A stretch of 64,000 nucleotides of DNA, taken from an uncultured Polycyclovorans sp. Lineage in GTDB: Bacteria; Pseudomonadota; Gammaproteobacteria; Nevskiales; Nevskiaceae. The stretch is from contig CAKZHZ010000019.1 in the NCBI GenBank assembly GCA_936928855.1, positions 124,001 to 188,000 on the forward strand, written 5' to 3'. Both the position numbers and the translations under genes were made by a program. Shown here piece after piece: positions 37,901 to 46,982 of the stretch (position 1 is the first letter of the stretch; each line of letters opens with the position of its first letter). The notes beneath the pieces are model-generated. The model ran no database searches. It saw only the letters and a list, made by a program, of their open reading frames with translations, and had not been told where the DNA came from.

Positions 37901-38312
37901 CCCGGATGAGCACGTTGACGGGCAGGCGGCTGGGCGGCGGTGCCGAGGGTGAGGTGTCTTCCGCGGCCTCGGCTGTTGCCCGCAGGGTGATCGTCACCTG
38001 CCCGGCAGCCAGCTGATCCACCTGGGCGCGCAGTGCCAGCAGCGCCAGGGGTGACCAGCGCAGCGCGAGGTCTTCAATGGTGATCTGTGCGCCAGGGGTG
38101 TTCACCGCGATGCGATCGATCCGCAGGTTGCCCAGCAGGTGGCTTTGCGCCTGGACCTGGCCGATGTCGATCATGCCGTCGCTGGCGGCGCTGACACGGT
38201 CCAGCACGAACTGGCTTCCGGCCTGCGAGGACAGCAGCCACAACAGGCCCACCAGCAGCAGGGCCGGCAGGGCCAGCAGGAAGCGGCCGGTGTGGTCGAG
38301 CACGATCCTCAC
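34950..38312 (-). CDS. tamB: Translocation and assembly module subunit TamB
   Basis: Large inner-membrane-anchored AsmA/TamB-type protein bridging the periplasm, implicated in lipid transport to the outer membrane and in autotransporter assembly with TamA. The 1120-residue protein has a single N-terminal anchor (FLLALPALLLVGLLWLLSS), a long series of beta-rich repeats and the conserved C-terminal DUF490/TamB domain (about 780-1120; GRGEIRLIDGRYKAYGQDLSIETG is its hallmark region). The GTG start overlaps the tamA stop (GTGA). It is somewhat shorter than E. coli TamB. Confidence 0.94.
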   Translation of the reverse strand: MRIVLDHTGRFLLALPALLLVGLLWLLSSQAGSQFVLDRVSAASDGMIDIGQVQAQSHLLGNLRIDRIAVNTPGAQITIEDLALRWSPLALLALRAQVDQLAAGQVTITLRATAEAAEDTSPSAPPPSRLPVNVLIRDMTVAALTVTDVNGQTQALRTIGLRGEWRGDRIRLPRLTAMSDDYGPLALAARGRLSAEQATLDALAVAAPFSLQARGHYAYAGAFAAQLDWAEARWPLVGDPQLRSNAGTARIEGTLEAYQLGLEADLSSPEYEGRFLLDGSGSSAHLHVDRLEVAALDGHAEARGTVQWAPALQLDVEARLKALNLAALLPEWPGRITGELQATGGLDRDNPLRFSARVHDSTLRGFPLKLDAEGGWQGDTLVLERAELHQGSTRLSARGTAWPTLDLKADLDSPDLAALLPQLSGSARLRASARGAPERPALTVDGAADALGWDNTVSIKTLRLTGQLDPDGPVALDLDAGGITGAAAVDALRATLRGEAAQHQLQLDATLPQGALDLMLAGTLDLDALRWRGQLQRANLHAHNVPPLALRAPAELRLSATAQSLQTSCWDSPAPAQVGFCLNGRHQEGEVAARLALERFDYGLIAAFLPERWQLDGAVAGHADLALTAGGTPVLDVDLRTEAGGLDIGRQAAMQFLPGHIRLHEDGGGLQIDIDLPTSQGGIRVDGQVAPADTLAARALAISLQARFDDLAWIDRLSPEFRDLEGALNADVSVGGTVDQPLFEGQVALDVPQIALVTPGITLKDVAARLHARPGEAATVSAQATAGSGQLALEGSVTLDTAAPQLQLHLTGDEAQLADLADARVWASPDITVSLAEQRLDVKGRVDIPRATITPRGFEGGTAPSSDQVIVRTGVDQPDPLMDVYVNVTVALGDKVTFDGFGLKSRLTGDLTARQSPGRAVTGRGEIRLIDGRYKAYGQDLSIETGRLLFTGGPITDPAIEIRATRQPRDDIEVGVSVRGRLDKPEFALFSTPGMPQDQQLSWLILGRDLSTSTTGDDQAALAGAALSLGLSGSDFLAQRLKGGLRIDDISIGARPGEDPEAAKLTIGKYLSPKLYVSYGVGLFQPGHIFRLLYDIGRGFKLQTETGVASGADLLYTIER

Positions 38313-40054
38313 AGGCCCACCCGCACGCCGATGTGCAGTCGTGGCCCGTCGTCCGGGCGGTCGATGGGGTAGCCGACGTCGATCTGCACGAAGCCGATGG
38401 GCGCGCGATAGCGCAGGCCGGCGCCCACGCCTTGCAACAGCTTGGGCCCAGGGTCGTTGTCGACACCACCGAGGTCGTAGAACAGGGCGGCACCCCAGTT
38501 CCCGATCAGGGTCTGATCAAGCTCGGCGCTGGCGGTGGTCAGGTATTCGCCGCCCACCACTTCGCCGGAGTCGTCGGTGGGGCCGATGGTGCGGTAGCCA
38601 TAACCGCGAACGCTCTGATCACCACCGGCAAAGAACCGCTGTGATGCTGGCAGCTCGTTGAACTCGTCGTTGAAGCTGGCGCCCAGCTCGGTGCGCAGCA
38701 GCAGCCGTGCGCCGTCCCAGAGCGGTAGGGCGCCACGCAGCAGCATCGAGGTCTGCAGGAACGTGGTGGTCGAAAGTGCGTTGGCGTTGGCGCCATGCAC
38801 GTCGACAAACACGCTCCAGCCGCGGCGCGGGTGAATGGGGTCGTCCAGGCTGCTGCGGTTGAGGGAAATGCCGGGAATCAGCAGGTCACTGGACTGCTGG
38901 GTGTCGCCCAGGTCCGACTCTTCGTGCTCGAAGTTGAGGTACATGCGCCGCTGCCAGCTGCCGGGCGTGCGATCCAGGCTGACCCCGAACTCGTACTTGA
39001 GGGTATCGCCGGTATCGAATTTCTCATCCAGTGAGCCCGCGGTGAACGACAGCTGCTCACCCTGCTTGTTGCCCAGCGGGATGCGGTATTCCGCAATCAG
39101 GCGATTCTGCACCTCGGACAGCCGGATGTCGGTACGCAGTTTGTGCCCGCGGCGGTTGAGACGGCGCCACTCGGCGCCCAGCGACAGCCGCGCGCCGGTA
39201 TCGGTGCCATAGCCGATGCCGGTGGAGTAGAGCGCGCCCTTGCGGGGCGTGGTGTGGATGCGCAGGGGAATCTGGCCATCGCTCTGCGCCTCGCGTTCGG
39301 GGATGATCTCCACCTTGTCGAAGTAGCCCAGATCATTCAGCGCGAACTGGGTGTCCAGCACCGCCTGGGGTGAGAACGGATCGCCCGGGTAGATGCGCAG
39401 ATAGCGGGCGATCACATCGGCATCCACCGCTGACTCCTCGATGGTGATGAAGCCGAAGGCCCAGCGCTGCCCGGTGTCGAAGCGCCACTCGATGTCGGCC
39501 TGCTGCTCGTCGGCCCATACCCGCATCACCGACGAGGTGAAGCGGGCGTCGAGAAACCCCATCTCGAAGGCGGCCTGGGTGAGCAGCGACTTGTCGGCCT
39601 CGTAGCGCTTGTGCCGCAGGGGATCGCCCACCTTCAGGGTGAAGCGCTCGGGAATGCTGCGCAGGGGGGTGAAATCGGTGCCCTCGCCCTCCCAGTCCAG
39701 GGTGAAGCGTCGCACCACGGTCCGGGGGCCGGCTTCGACGGTGTAGGTGGCCCTGCGGGCATCGGGATCGAAGTCGGTGGTGATCACCGGCCCGTAGTAT
39801 CCGTAGGGTTGAAGCGCGCTGGCGATGTCCTTTTCCGCCACCCGGTTGAGCGCACGCAAGCGTCGGTTGGAGACCGGGTTTTCGTCGGTCTGCGCCTCGA
39901 CCGCCTTGAGGATGGAAAGCCGGGCCTCGACGTTCTTGCGCAGCGCCGACGAGAGCCCCTCGACCTCGATGTCGAAATCCTCGGCGTCGGCATGCGCGAG
40001 CGGCTGACTCGCGGCGGCCAGCAACAGCAACATCGGGGCGCGCCGCCACCGCAT
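38309..40054 (-). CDS. tamA: Outer-membrane assembly factor TamA
   Basis: Omp85-family outer-membrane protein partnering TamB. The 581-residue protein has a signal peptide (MLLLLAAASQPLAHA), three POTRA domains (about 28-265) and a 16-strand barrel with the Omp85 motif FFAGGDQSVRGYGY near the C-terminus. The protein ends HIGVRVGL rather than in the usual aromatic residue of barrel proteins. It lies between ttcA and tamB with 4-bp overlaps on both sides, so the three genes form one transcription unit. Confidence 0.95.
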   Translation of the reverse strand: MRWRRAPMLLLLAAASQPLAHADAEDFDIEVEGLSSALRKNVEARLSILKAVEAQTDENPVSNRRLRALNRVAEKDIASALQPYGYYGPVITTDFDPDARRATYTVEAGPRTVVRRFTLDWEGEGTDFTPLRSIPERFTLKVGDPLRHKRYEADKSLLTQAAFEMGFLDARFTSSVMRVWADEQQADIEWRFDTGQRWAFGFITIEESAVDADVIARYLRIYPGDPFSPQAVLDTQFALNDLGYFDKVEIIPEREAQSDGQIPLRIHTTPRKGALYSTGIGYGTDTGARLSLGAEWRRLNRRGHKLRTDIRLSEVQNRLIAEYRIPLGNKQGEQLSFTAGSLDEKFDTGDTLKYEFGVSLDRTPGSWQRRMYLNFEHEESDLGDTQQSSDLLIPGISLNRSSLDDPIHPRRGWSVFVDVHGANANALSTTTFLQTSMLLRGALPLWDGARLLLRTELGASFNDEFNELPASQRFFAGGDQSVRGYGYRTIGPTDDSGEVVGGEYLTTASAELDQTLIGNWGAALFYDLGGVDNDPGPKLLQGVGAGLRYRAPIGFVQIDVGYPIDRPDDGPRLHIGVRVGL

Positions 40055-40923
40055 CAGCGATTCACGGCCTCCGGCATCAGCCAGGATGCCTCCGCCTGGG
40101 CATCGCCGCCCAGGCTGGCAAAGTCGAACAGTTGCGTGTCCGCCAGCTGGCTCGGGGCCACATTGGTGAGCGCCGCGAACACCTGCTCGATCCGGTTGCC
40201 ATGCTGTCGTTCCCAGTCATCCATCATCCGACGGACCTGCTTTCGCTGCAGTTGTTCCTGCGAGCCGCACAGATTGCAGGGAATGATGGGGAACTGACGG
40301 TGTTCGGCGTAGCGGATGATGTCGCGCTCCCGCACATAGGCGAGCGGGCGGATGACGCAGTTGCGGCCATCATCGCTTTGCAGCTTGGGCGGCATCGCCG
40401 CCAGTTTGCCGCCGTGGAACAGGTTGAGCAGGAAGGTGGCGACGATGTCGTCCTTGTGATGCCCCAGCGCGATCTTGGTGAAGCCCTGCTCTTCGGCATA
40501 GCGGTACAGCGCACCACGCCGCAGGCGCGAGCACAGCGAGCACATCGTCTTGCCTTCCGGAATGACGCGCTTCACCACGGAGTAGGTGTCCTGCTCCAGG
40601 ATATGGAACGGCACCCCGAGCTCACGCAGGTACGCGGGCAGCACGTGCTCGGGAAAGTCGGGCTGCTTCTGGTCCAGGTTGACCGCTACCAGCTCGAAGC
40701 GCACCGGCGCCTTGGCCTGCAGCTGCAGCAGGATATCGAGCAGGGTGTAACTGTCCTTGCCGCCGGACAGGCAGACCATGACGCGGTCGCCCTCGACGAT
40801 CATGTTGTAGTCCATGATCGCCTGGCCCACCTGCCGCCGCAGGCGCTTGTTCAGCTTGTTGAGATCGACGGTTTCCGCGCGCTCGGCGCGCAGGGCATCG
40901 ACGGGAACGGTGACAACGGACAT
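40054..40923 (-). CDS. ttcA: tRNA 2-thiocytidine(32) synthetase TtcA
   Basis: Iron-sulfur-dependent PP-loop ATPase that thiolates C32 of certain tRNAs. The 289-residue protein (start ATG 40923) has the PP-loop VCLSGGKDSYTLL, the CxxC pair in TMCSLCSRLRRG, a further cysteine in PCNLCGSQ, GHHKDDIVATFLLNLFHGG and the family length. The frame is open 34 codons upstream but that part is not conserved. It is the first gene of the ttcA-tamA-tamB run; its stop overlaps the tamA start. Confidence 0.95.
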   Translation of the reverse strand: MSVVTVPVDALRAERAETVDLNKLNKRLRRQVGQAIMDYNMIVEGDRVMVCLSGGKDSYTLLDILLQLQAKAPVRFELVAVNLDQKQPDFPEHVLPAYLRELGVPFHILEQDTYSVVKRVIPEGKTMCSLCSRLRRGALYRYAEEQGFTKIALGHHKDDIVATFLLNLFHGGKLAAMPPKLQSDDGRNCVIRPLAYVRERDIIRYAEHRQFPIIPCNLCGSQEQLQRKQVRRMMDDWERQHGNRIEQVFAALTNVAPSQLADTQLFDFASLGGDAQAEASWLMPEAVNR

Positions 40924-41071
40924 GACGACCAACCGGACTGAGGGCCGCTCAGTGTACGAGTCCCAGGGCTTGTTAACACGATGGCGACCGACGCGACGCA
41001 GGGGTACCACCCGATTGTCGGGCATGCGGCGTTGCGCCTTCCTCTCGGGTGCGAAGCCGCCGGTTCAGTGG

Positions 41072-41120
41072 GCTAGGGCCTAAGTCTATGGCCGTCGCTG
41101 CGACGGAAACAGGCCCTAGC
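41072..41120. repeat. Nested inverted repeat overlapping the yggU stop
   Basis: A perfect 10-bp stem (41072-41081 with 41111-41120; GCTAGGGCCT / AGGCCCTAGC) encloses a second perfect stem CCGTCG-CTG-CGACGG (41092-41106). The TAG stop of yggU at 41116-41118 lies in the outer arm. It may terminate yggU transcription on the minus strand, although no T-run follows, or be a dispersed repeat. It also sits ahead of the ttcA promoter region. Confidence 0.6.
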
Positions 41121-41388
41121 GGTGTGGCAGCCGCTCGGCCAGTGCCGCGGCGGCCAGGCCGCGGATGGCAATGCGCTTGCGGCGGTCGGCATGCCCGCTC
41201 AGCACCGTCACCTGGTGTTGCGGCAGCCCCAGGTGCGTGGCCAGCAGCCGTATCACCGCGGCGTTGGCCTTGCCCCGCTCGGGCGCGGCCCGTACCCGCA
41301 GCTTCAACGTATCGCCCAGCCATTCACAGATGGCATCCCGGCGCGCGCCCGGGCTTACTTTGACGTCGATCACCTGTTGCTCATCCAT
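41116..41388 (-). CDS. DUF167 / YggU family protein
   Basis: A small conserved protein of 90 residues with the DUF167 pattern: KVSPGARRDAI, LKLRVRAAPERGKANAAVIRLLA and VTVLSGHADRRKRIAI. Family function is unsettled. The ATG at 41388 lies 11 bp from the divergent SDR gene start at 41400, so the two share a very short divergent region. Confidence 0.9.
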   Translation of the reverse strand: MDEQQVIDVKVSPGARRDAICEWLGDTLKLRVRAAPERGKANAAVIRLLATHLGLPQHQVTVLSGHADRRKRIAIRGLAAAALAERLPHR

Positions 41389-41399
41389 GTGGAGGGAGT

Positions 41400-42137
41400 G
41401 TGCAGCGCTTTCCGAAAGGCTTCCAGGCGGTGGTCATCGGCGCTTCCCGCGGCATCGGCGAGGCGCTGGTGGCGGCCCTGCGTGCCCGCGGCGCCGGGCG
41501 TGTCTGGGCCGGCTGCCGGCAGCCACCGTCGCAGTCCGCGGACGTTGGCGTGGTGCCGCTCGCGGTCGATGTGACCTGCGAGGACAGCCTGGCGAGCGCC
41601 GCCGCCACCGTGGCCGCCGCGGGGGGCACCGTGTCGCTGGTGATGCACACCCCGGGGCTGTTGAGCGCGCCCGGGCTGCGGCCCGAGCGGCGGCTGGAGG
41701 ATGTCCGTGCCGAGGCCCTGAGGCACAGCTTCAGCGTCAACGCCTTCGGGCCCATCCTTGCGGCGCGGGCGTTCGTGCCCCTGCTGCAGCATGGCGAAGC
41801 GGCCGTCTTTGCCAGCCTTTCGGCGCGGGTGGGGTCCATCGGCGATAACCGGCTCGGGGGCTGGTACGCCTACCGTGCCGCCAAGGCGGCGCAGAACCAG
41901 CTGATTCATACGCTGGCCATCGAGGCGGCGCGCCGCTCGCCCGCCCTGATCTGCTGCACCCTGCATCCGGGCACGGTCGATACCGGGTTGTCGCGGCCCT
42001 TTCAAGGCAACGTGCCGGCGGCGCGGTTGTTCAGCCCCGCGCGGGCAGCCGGCCAGCTGCTCGACGTGGTGGACCGGTTGACCCCCGAAGACCGCGGCGC
42101 CTGCCTGGCCTGGGACGGCCAGCGGATTCCCTGGTAG
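41400..42137 (+). CDS. Short-chain dehydrogenase/reductase (C-factor-like)
   Basis: A 245-residue SDR of the C-factor/CsgA-like subgroup: cofactor motif IGASRGIGEAL, the Asp-containing VPLAVDVT, the catalytic serine in FASLSARVGSI, and YAYRAAKAAQNQL (YxxxK) with a C-terminal HPGTVDTGLSRPF. The NNAG motif is replaced by HTPG, as often in this subgroup. The start is a GTG at 41400 with ribosome binding site GGAGGG. Substrate is unknown. It lies 74 bp upstream of tkt. Confidence 0.88.
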   Translation: MQRFPKGFQAVVIGASRGIGEALVAALRARGAGRVWAGCRQPPSQSADVGVVPLAVDVTCEDSLASAAATVAAAGGTVSLVMHTPGLLSAPGLRPERRLEDVRAEALRHSFSVNAFGPILAARAFVPLLQHGEAAVFASLSARVGSIGDNRLGGWYAYRAAKAAQNQLIHTLAIEAARRSPALICCTLHPGTVDTGLSRPFQGNVPAARLFSPARAAGQLLDVVDRLTPEDRGACLAWDGQRIPW

Positions 42138-42211
42138 GCCCGGCGTTTCTTGCCCAGCGGGGGGCAAACCCGGACAATACCGCCCCCTCCTGCAAGCCCC
42201 CGGTGACTGTA

Positions 42212-44206
42212 ATGCCGACCCGCCTCGCGCTGGCCAATGCTGTTCGTGCCCTGGCCATGGATGCCGTCCAGAAAGCCAATTCCGGCCATCCCGGCGCCCC
42301 GATGGGTATGGCCGACATTGCCGAAGTGCTGTGGAACGACGCGCTGCGCCACAACCCGGCCGACCCGGCCTGGGTGGATCGCGACCGCTTCGTGCTGTCC
42401 AACGGCCACGGCTCCATGCTGCTGTATGCGCTGCTGCACCTGAGCGGCTATGACCTGCCGTTGGAGGAGCTGAAGAACTTCCGTCAGCTGCACTCGAAGA
42501 CGCCGGGCCACCCCGAAGTGGACATCACCCCGGGTGTGGAAACCACCACCGGGCCGCTGGGGCAGGGCATCTCCAATGCGGTCGGCATGGCGCTGGCCGA
42601 AGCGGTGTTGGCCAGCCGGTTCAATCAGGACGGGCATCGCATCGTTGACCACTTCACCTATGCCTTCCTCGGCGACGGCTGCCTGATGGAGGGCATCAGC
42701 CACGAGACCTGCTCGCTGGCCGGCACCTTGGGCCTGGGCAAGCTGATCGCCTTCTACGATGACAACAACATCTCCATCGACGGGGAGGTCGGCCCCTGGT
42801 TCGGCGACGACACCCCGGCCCGGTTCGAGGCCTATGGCTGGCAGGTCATCCGTAACGTCAACGGTCACGACCCGGCCGAGATCGCCACGGCGCTCAACAC
42901 CGCGCGCAGCTCGCAGGATCGCCCGACGCTGATCTGCTGCAAGACCGTCATCGGCTATGGCAGCCCCAACAAGCAGGGCAAGGAGTCCTGCCACGGCGCG
43001 CCGCTGGGGGCCGACGAAATCGCCCTCACCCGTGAGCAGCTGGGTTGGCCGCATGCGCCCTTCGAGATTCCCGATGACATCCGGGCCGGCTGGGACGCGC
43101 GCGCCAAGGGCGCCGCCGCCCAGGACGAATGGAATGGCCGTTTCCAGGCCTACCGCAACGCCCATCCGGCGCTGGCGGCCGAGTTCGAGCGCCGCATGGC
43201 CGGCGAGCTGCCGGCCGATTGGGCGGACACCGTGCAGACCCTGCTGGCGCAGGCGCTGGCCGCCGACAAGCCGATGGCCACCCGCAAGAGCAGCAAGGCG
43301 GCGCTGGACCTGCTGGCCGCGCGGCTGCCGGAACTGCTGGGCGGCTCGGCCGACCTGTCGGAGTCCAACGGTACCGACTTCAAGGGCCACGCCCCGGTGC
43401 GCCACGGTGCGCTCAGCGGCAACTACGTCAACTACGGCGTCCGCGAGTTCGGCATGTCGGCGATGATGAACGGCATCGCGCTGCACGGCGGGTTGATTCC
43501 CTTCGGCGCCACCTTCCTCACCTTCAGCGATTACGCCCGCAACGCGGTGCGTATGGCCGCGCTGATGAAGAAACGCAGCATCTTCGTCTACACCCATGAC
43601 TCGGTGGCCCTGGGCGAGGACGGCCCCACCCACCAGTCGGTGGAGCATGTGGCGGCGCTGCGACTGATTCCCCAGCTCGACGTCTGGCGTCCGGCCGATG
43701 CCTTCGAGACCGCCGTGGCCTGGCAGGCCGCCATCGAGCGCAAGGACGGCCCCAGCGCACTGGCGCTGACCCGGCAGAACCTGCCGCCGCAGGCGCATGC
43801 CGATGCCAGCGGTGCCCAGGTGCGGCGCGGGGGCTACGTACTGTTCGAATCGGGCACGCCGGCGCTGATCCTGATTGCCACCGGCTCGGAAGTGCAGGTC
43901 GCCATGGCGGTGGCCCGCAAGCTGGCCGACGAAGGGCAGGGGGTGCGCGTGGTGTCGATGCCCTGTGCCGAGGTGTTCATGGCGCAGGATGCCGCCTACC
44001 GCGAGTCGGTCCTGCCCGCTGCCCAGCGCAAGCGCCTGGCCGTGGAGGCCGGGGTTTCCGTGTACTGGCGTGCTTTCGTGGGCCTGGATGGCGACGTGGT
44101 CGGGGTGGATCGCTTTGGCGAATCGGCACCCGCCGCGGCCGTGCTGGACTACCTCGGACTGACCGCTGACGCGGTGTACACCCGGGCCAAGGCCCTCTTG
44201 GCGTAA
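42212..44206 (+). CDS. tkt: Transketolase
   Basis: Thiamine-diphosphate enzyme of the pentose phosphate and Calvin-type carbon rearrangements; cytosolic dimer. The 664-residue protein has SGHPGAPMGMADIAEVLW at the N-terminus, the ThDP signature GDGCLMEG with the downstream DDNNISIDG, the pyrimidine domain with REFGMSAMMNGIALHGG and THDSVALGEDGPTHQ, and a C-terminal domain. It heads a glycolytic/pentose cluster tkt-gap-pgk. The ATG at 42212 is preferred over the GTG at 42203 because GGTGA lies 7 bases upstream. Confidence 0.97.
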   Translation: MPTRLALANAVRALAMDAVQKANSGHPGAPMGMADIAEVLWNDALRHNPADPAWVDRDRFVLSNGHGSMLLYALLHLSGYDLPLEELKNFRQLHSKTPGHPEVDITPGVETTTGPLGQGISNAVGMALAEAVLASRFNQDGHRIVDHFTYAFLGDGCLMEGISHETCSLAGTLGLGKLIAFYDDNNISIDGEVGPWFGDDTPARFEAYGWQVIRNVNGHDPAEIATALNTARSSQDRPTLICCKTVIGYGSPNKQGKESCHGAPLGADEIALTREQLGWPHAPFEIPDDIRAGWDARAKGAAAQDEWNGRFQAYRNAHPALAAEFERRMAGELPADWADTVQTLLAQALAADKPMATRKSSKAALDLLAARLPELLGGSADLSESNGTDFKGHAPVRHGALSGNYVNYGVREFGMSAMMNGIALHGGLIPFGATFLTFSDYARNAVRMAALMKKRSIFVYTHDSVALGEDGPTHQSVEHVAALRLIPQLDVWRPADAFETAVAWQAAIERKDGPSALALTRQNLPPQAHADASGAQVRRGGYVLFESGTPALILIATGSEVQVAMAVARKLADEGQGVRVVSMPCAEVFMAQDAAYRESVLPAAQRKRLAVEAGVSVYWRAFVGLDGDVVGVDRFGESAPAAAVLDYLGLTADAVYTRAKALLA

Positions 44207-44298
44207 AATATCGCTCCATTTTCAACAGGGTGCGTCCTGTTCGCACCTTGGTCATCCACACGGTGCGCGGTCTGCGCACCCGAGCAGAGGAAGTCGCA

Positions 44299-45300
<1,002 letters not shown>

Positions 45301-45310
45301 AGCGCACGAT

Positions 45311-45345
45311 GTGACACGTGACTGGTGACACGTGACTCGTGGGCG
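45311..45345 (+). repeat. Upstream heptanucleotide repeats (GTGACNN)
   Basis: About five consecutive 7-base units (GTGACAC GTGACTG GTGACAC GTGACTC GTGGGCG) lie immediately before the four-helix-bundle gene. The GTGACTG unit is the reverse complement of the CAGTCAC units that follow the gene, so the gene is bracketed by inverted arrays. Confidence 0.7.
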
Positions 45346-45348
45346 GCA

Positions 45349-45699
45349 ATGAAAACGCATCACGATCTCGACGTCTGGCGCGATGGCGTTGCACTGGTCA
45401 AAGCGGTCTACGCGTTGACGCAGGGGTTCCCTGCGGACGAGCGCTTCGGGCTGACGGCGCAACTTCGGCGAGCTGCTGTCAGTGTGCCGTCGAATATTGC
45501 TGAAGGCGCCGCGCGAGCGTCCCGGAAGGACTTCGCACGCTTTGTCAGCATGGCGCGTGGATCGCTGGCCGAAGCGGAGACGCAGTTGCTCATCGCAGTC
45601 GAGTTGGGGTTCTGTGCGCGTTCCGGGCTGCCTGAGGAGGTGATCAATCGCCTGTTTGCCCGCCTCAACAAGCTCTACACACGTTTGTCGACCACGTGA
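45349..45699 (+). CDS. Four-helix bundle protein (S23/IVP family)
   Basis: A 116-residue protein of the four-helix-bundle family known from ORFs inside 23S rRNA intervening sequences and from Avd-like proteins. The signature is LDVWRDGVALVKAVYALTQGFP, given as residues about 6-27, then ERFGLTAQLRRAAVSVPSNIAEGAAR and a final helix with ARLNKLYTRL. It is basic and probably binds nucleic acid. The gene lies between gap and pgk, where glycolytic operons normally have nothing, and is framed by inverted 7-base repeat arrays. This suggests an inserted cassette rather than a glycolytic partner. Confidence 0.9.
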   Translation: MKTHHDLDVWRDGVALVKAVYALTQGFPADERFGLTAQLRRAAVSVPSNIAEGAARASRKDFARFVSMARGSLAEAETQLLIAVELGFCARSGLPEEVINRLFARLNKLYTRLSTT

Positions 45700-45708
45700 C
45701 CATCGTCG

Positions 45709-45791
45709 AGTCACCAGTCACCAGTCACCAGTCACCAGTCACCAGTCACCAGTCACCAGCCACCAGTCACCAGTCACCAGCCACCAGTCAC
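45709..45791 (+). repeat. Downstream tandem heptanucleotide array (AGTCACC)
   Basis: Twelve 7-base units run without interruption; nine are exactly AGTCACC, two are AGCCACC and the last is AGTCACG. The array begins 10 bases after the stop of the four-helix-bundle gene and ends 13 bases before the pgk start. All units are in frame with pgk over 21-base periods, giving an open SPVTSHQ-type peptide upstream of Pgk that is probably not translated. Confidence 0.9.
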
Positions 45792-45803
45792 GGAGTGAAC
45801 GAA

Positions 45804-46982
45804 GTGAACGTCCTGAAAATGTCCGACCTCGACCTCGCCGGCAAGCGCGTGCTGATTCGCCAGGACCTGAACGTGCCCATCTCCAGCGGCCGTATCGCCT
45901 CCGATGCGCGCCTGCGTGCCAGCCTGCCGACCTTGAAGCTGGCGCTGGAAAAAGGGGCTTCCGTGCTGGTGGTGTCGCATCTGGGACGGCCCAAGGCGGG
46001 GCGGTTCGAGCCGGAACATTCGCTGACGCTGGTGGCGGCCTGGTTGTCGGAAGCACTGGGACGCACCGTGCCCCTGATCAGCAACTGGATCGAGGGCGTG
46101 CAACTGGCGCCCGGCCAGATCGCCCTCGGTGAGAACACCCGCTTCCTGGTCGGAGAGAAGGCCGATGACGAGGCCCTCGCCCAGCGCATGGCGGCGCTGT
46201 GCGATGTGTACGTCATGGACGCCTTCGGCACCGCGCATCGCGCAGAGTGCTCCACCCACGGGGTGGCGCGCTTTGCACCCGCGGCCTGCGCCGGCCCGCT
46301 GCTGGCCGCCGAACTGGATGCCCTGGGCAAGGCCCTGGCGACGCCGAGGAAGCCCCTGGCGGTGATCGTCGGCGGCTCCAAGGTGTCCACCAAGCTGGAT
46401 CTGCTCAACAGCCTGGCCGACGTTGCCGACCAGCTCATCATTGGCGGCGGTATCGCCAACACCTTCCTCGCCGCCGCCGGCAAGCCGGTGGGCAAGAGCC
46501 TGCACGAGCCGGACATGCTCGATACCGCGCGTGCCATTCTCGACAAGATCCGCAGCCGCGGCGGCGACATTCCGCTGCCCGAGGACGTGGTGGTGGCCCC
46601 CGAGTTCAGCAACGAGGCCCATGCCGAAGTGCGCCTCGCCGACGAAGTGGAAGCCGACGAGATGATCCTCGACATCGGCCCGCGTACCCGCGCCAAGCTG
46701 GCCGGCCTGCTCAAGGACTGCGGCACCATCGTCTGGAATGGCCCGGTCGGGGTGTTCGAGTACGACAGCTTCGCCGCCGGCACCAAGGCCATCGCCGATG
46801 CCATTGCTGGAAGCTCTGCGTTCTCCCTGGCGGGTGGCGGTGACACCCTCGCCGCCATCGACAAATTCGGTGTGGCGGACGGCATCAGCTACATCTCCAC
46901 CGGCGGCGGTGCCTTCCTGGAGTTCCTGGAAGGCAAGAAACTGCCGGCCGTTGCGGTGCTGGAATCCCGCGCGGCGGGGTGA
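45804..46982 (+). CDS. pgk: Phosphoglycerate kinase
   Basis: Glycolytic kinase making ATP from 1,3-bisphosphoglycerate. The 392-residue protein has KRVLIRQDLNVPI, the SHLGRP motif, VMDAFGTAHRAECSTHG, LAVIVGGSKVSTK and the C-terminal GGGDTLAAIDKFG. The GTG at 45804 is preferred: GGAG lies 8 bases upstream and the resulting NVLKMSDLDLAGKR start matches Pgk proteins of other gammaproteobacteria. The frame remains open through the heptamer array to 45696. Its stop overlaps the next start (TGATG). Confidence 0.96.
   Translation: MNVLKMSDLDLAGKRVLIRQDLNVPISSGRIASDARLRASLPTLKLALEKGASVLVVSHLGRPKAGRFEPEHSLTLVAAWLSEALGRTVPLISNWIEGVQLAPGQIALGENTRFLVGEKADDEALAQRMAALCDVYVMDAFGTAHRAECSTHGVARFAPAACAGPLLAAELDALGKALATPRKPLAVIVGGSKVSTKLDLLNSLADVADQLIIGGGIANTFLAAAGKPVGKSLHEPDMLDTARAILDKIRSRGGDIPLPEDVVVAPEFSNEAHAEVRLADEVEADEMILDIGPRTRAKLAGLLKDCGTIVWNGPVGVFEYDSFAAGTKAIADAIAGSSAFSLAGGGDTLAAIDKFGVADGISYISTGGGAFLEFLEGKKLPAVAVLESRAAG

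Noticed and set aside
42002..43798. 598-codon ORF antisense to transketolase, and similar long antisense ORFs at 17287-19107, 15214-17043 and 2153-3730
   Set aside because: They are shadows of GC-rich genes: composition is Arg/Gly/Gln/His-rich, no domain is recognisable, and the sense frames encode complete conserved proteins.
45709..45791. Possible CRISPR or tandem-repeat coding array
   Set aside because: Units are 7 bases with no spacers; a simple tandem repeat, not CRISPR.
45696..45803. In-frame N-terminal extension of Pgk through the heptamer array (SPVTSHQ repeats)
   Set aside because: The extension is only the translation of the tandem repeat; the GTG at 45804 with a ribosome binding site gives the conserved Pgk N-terminus.
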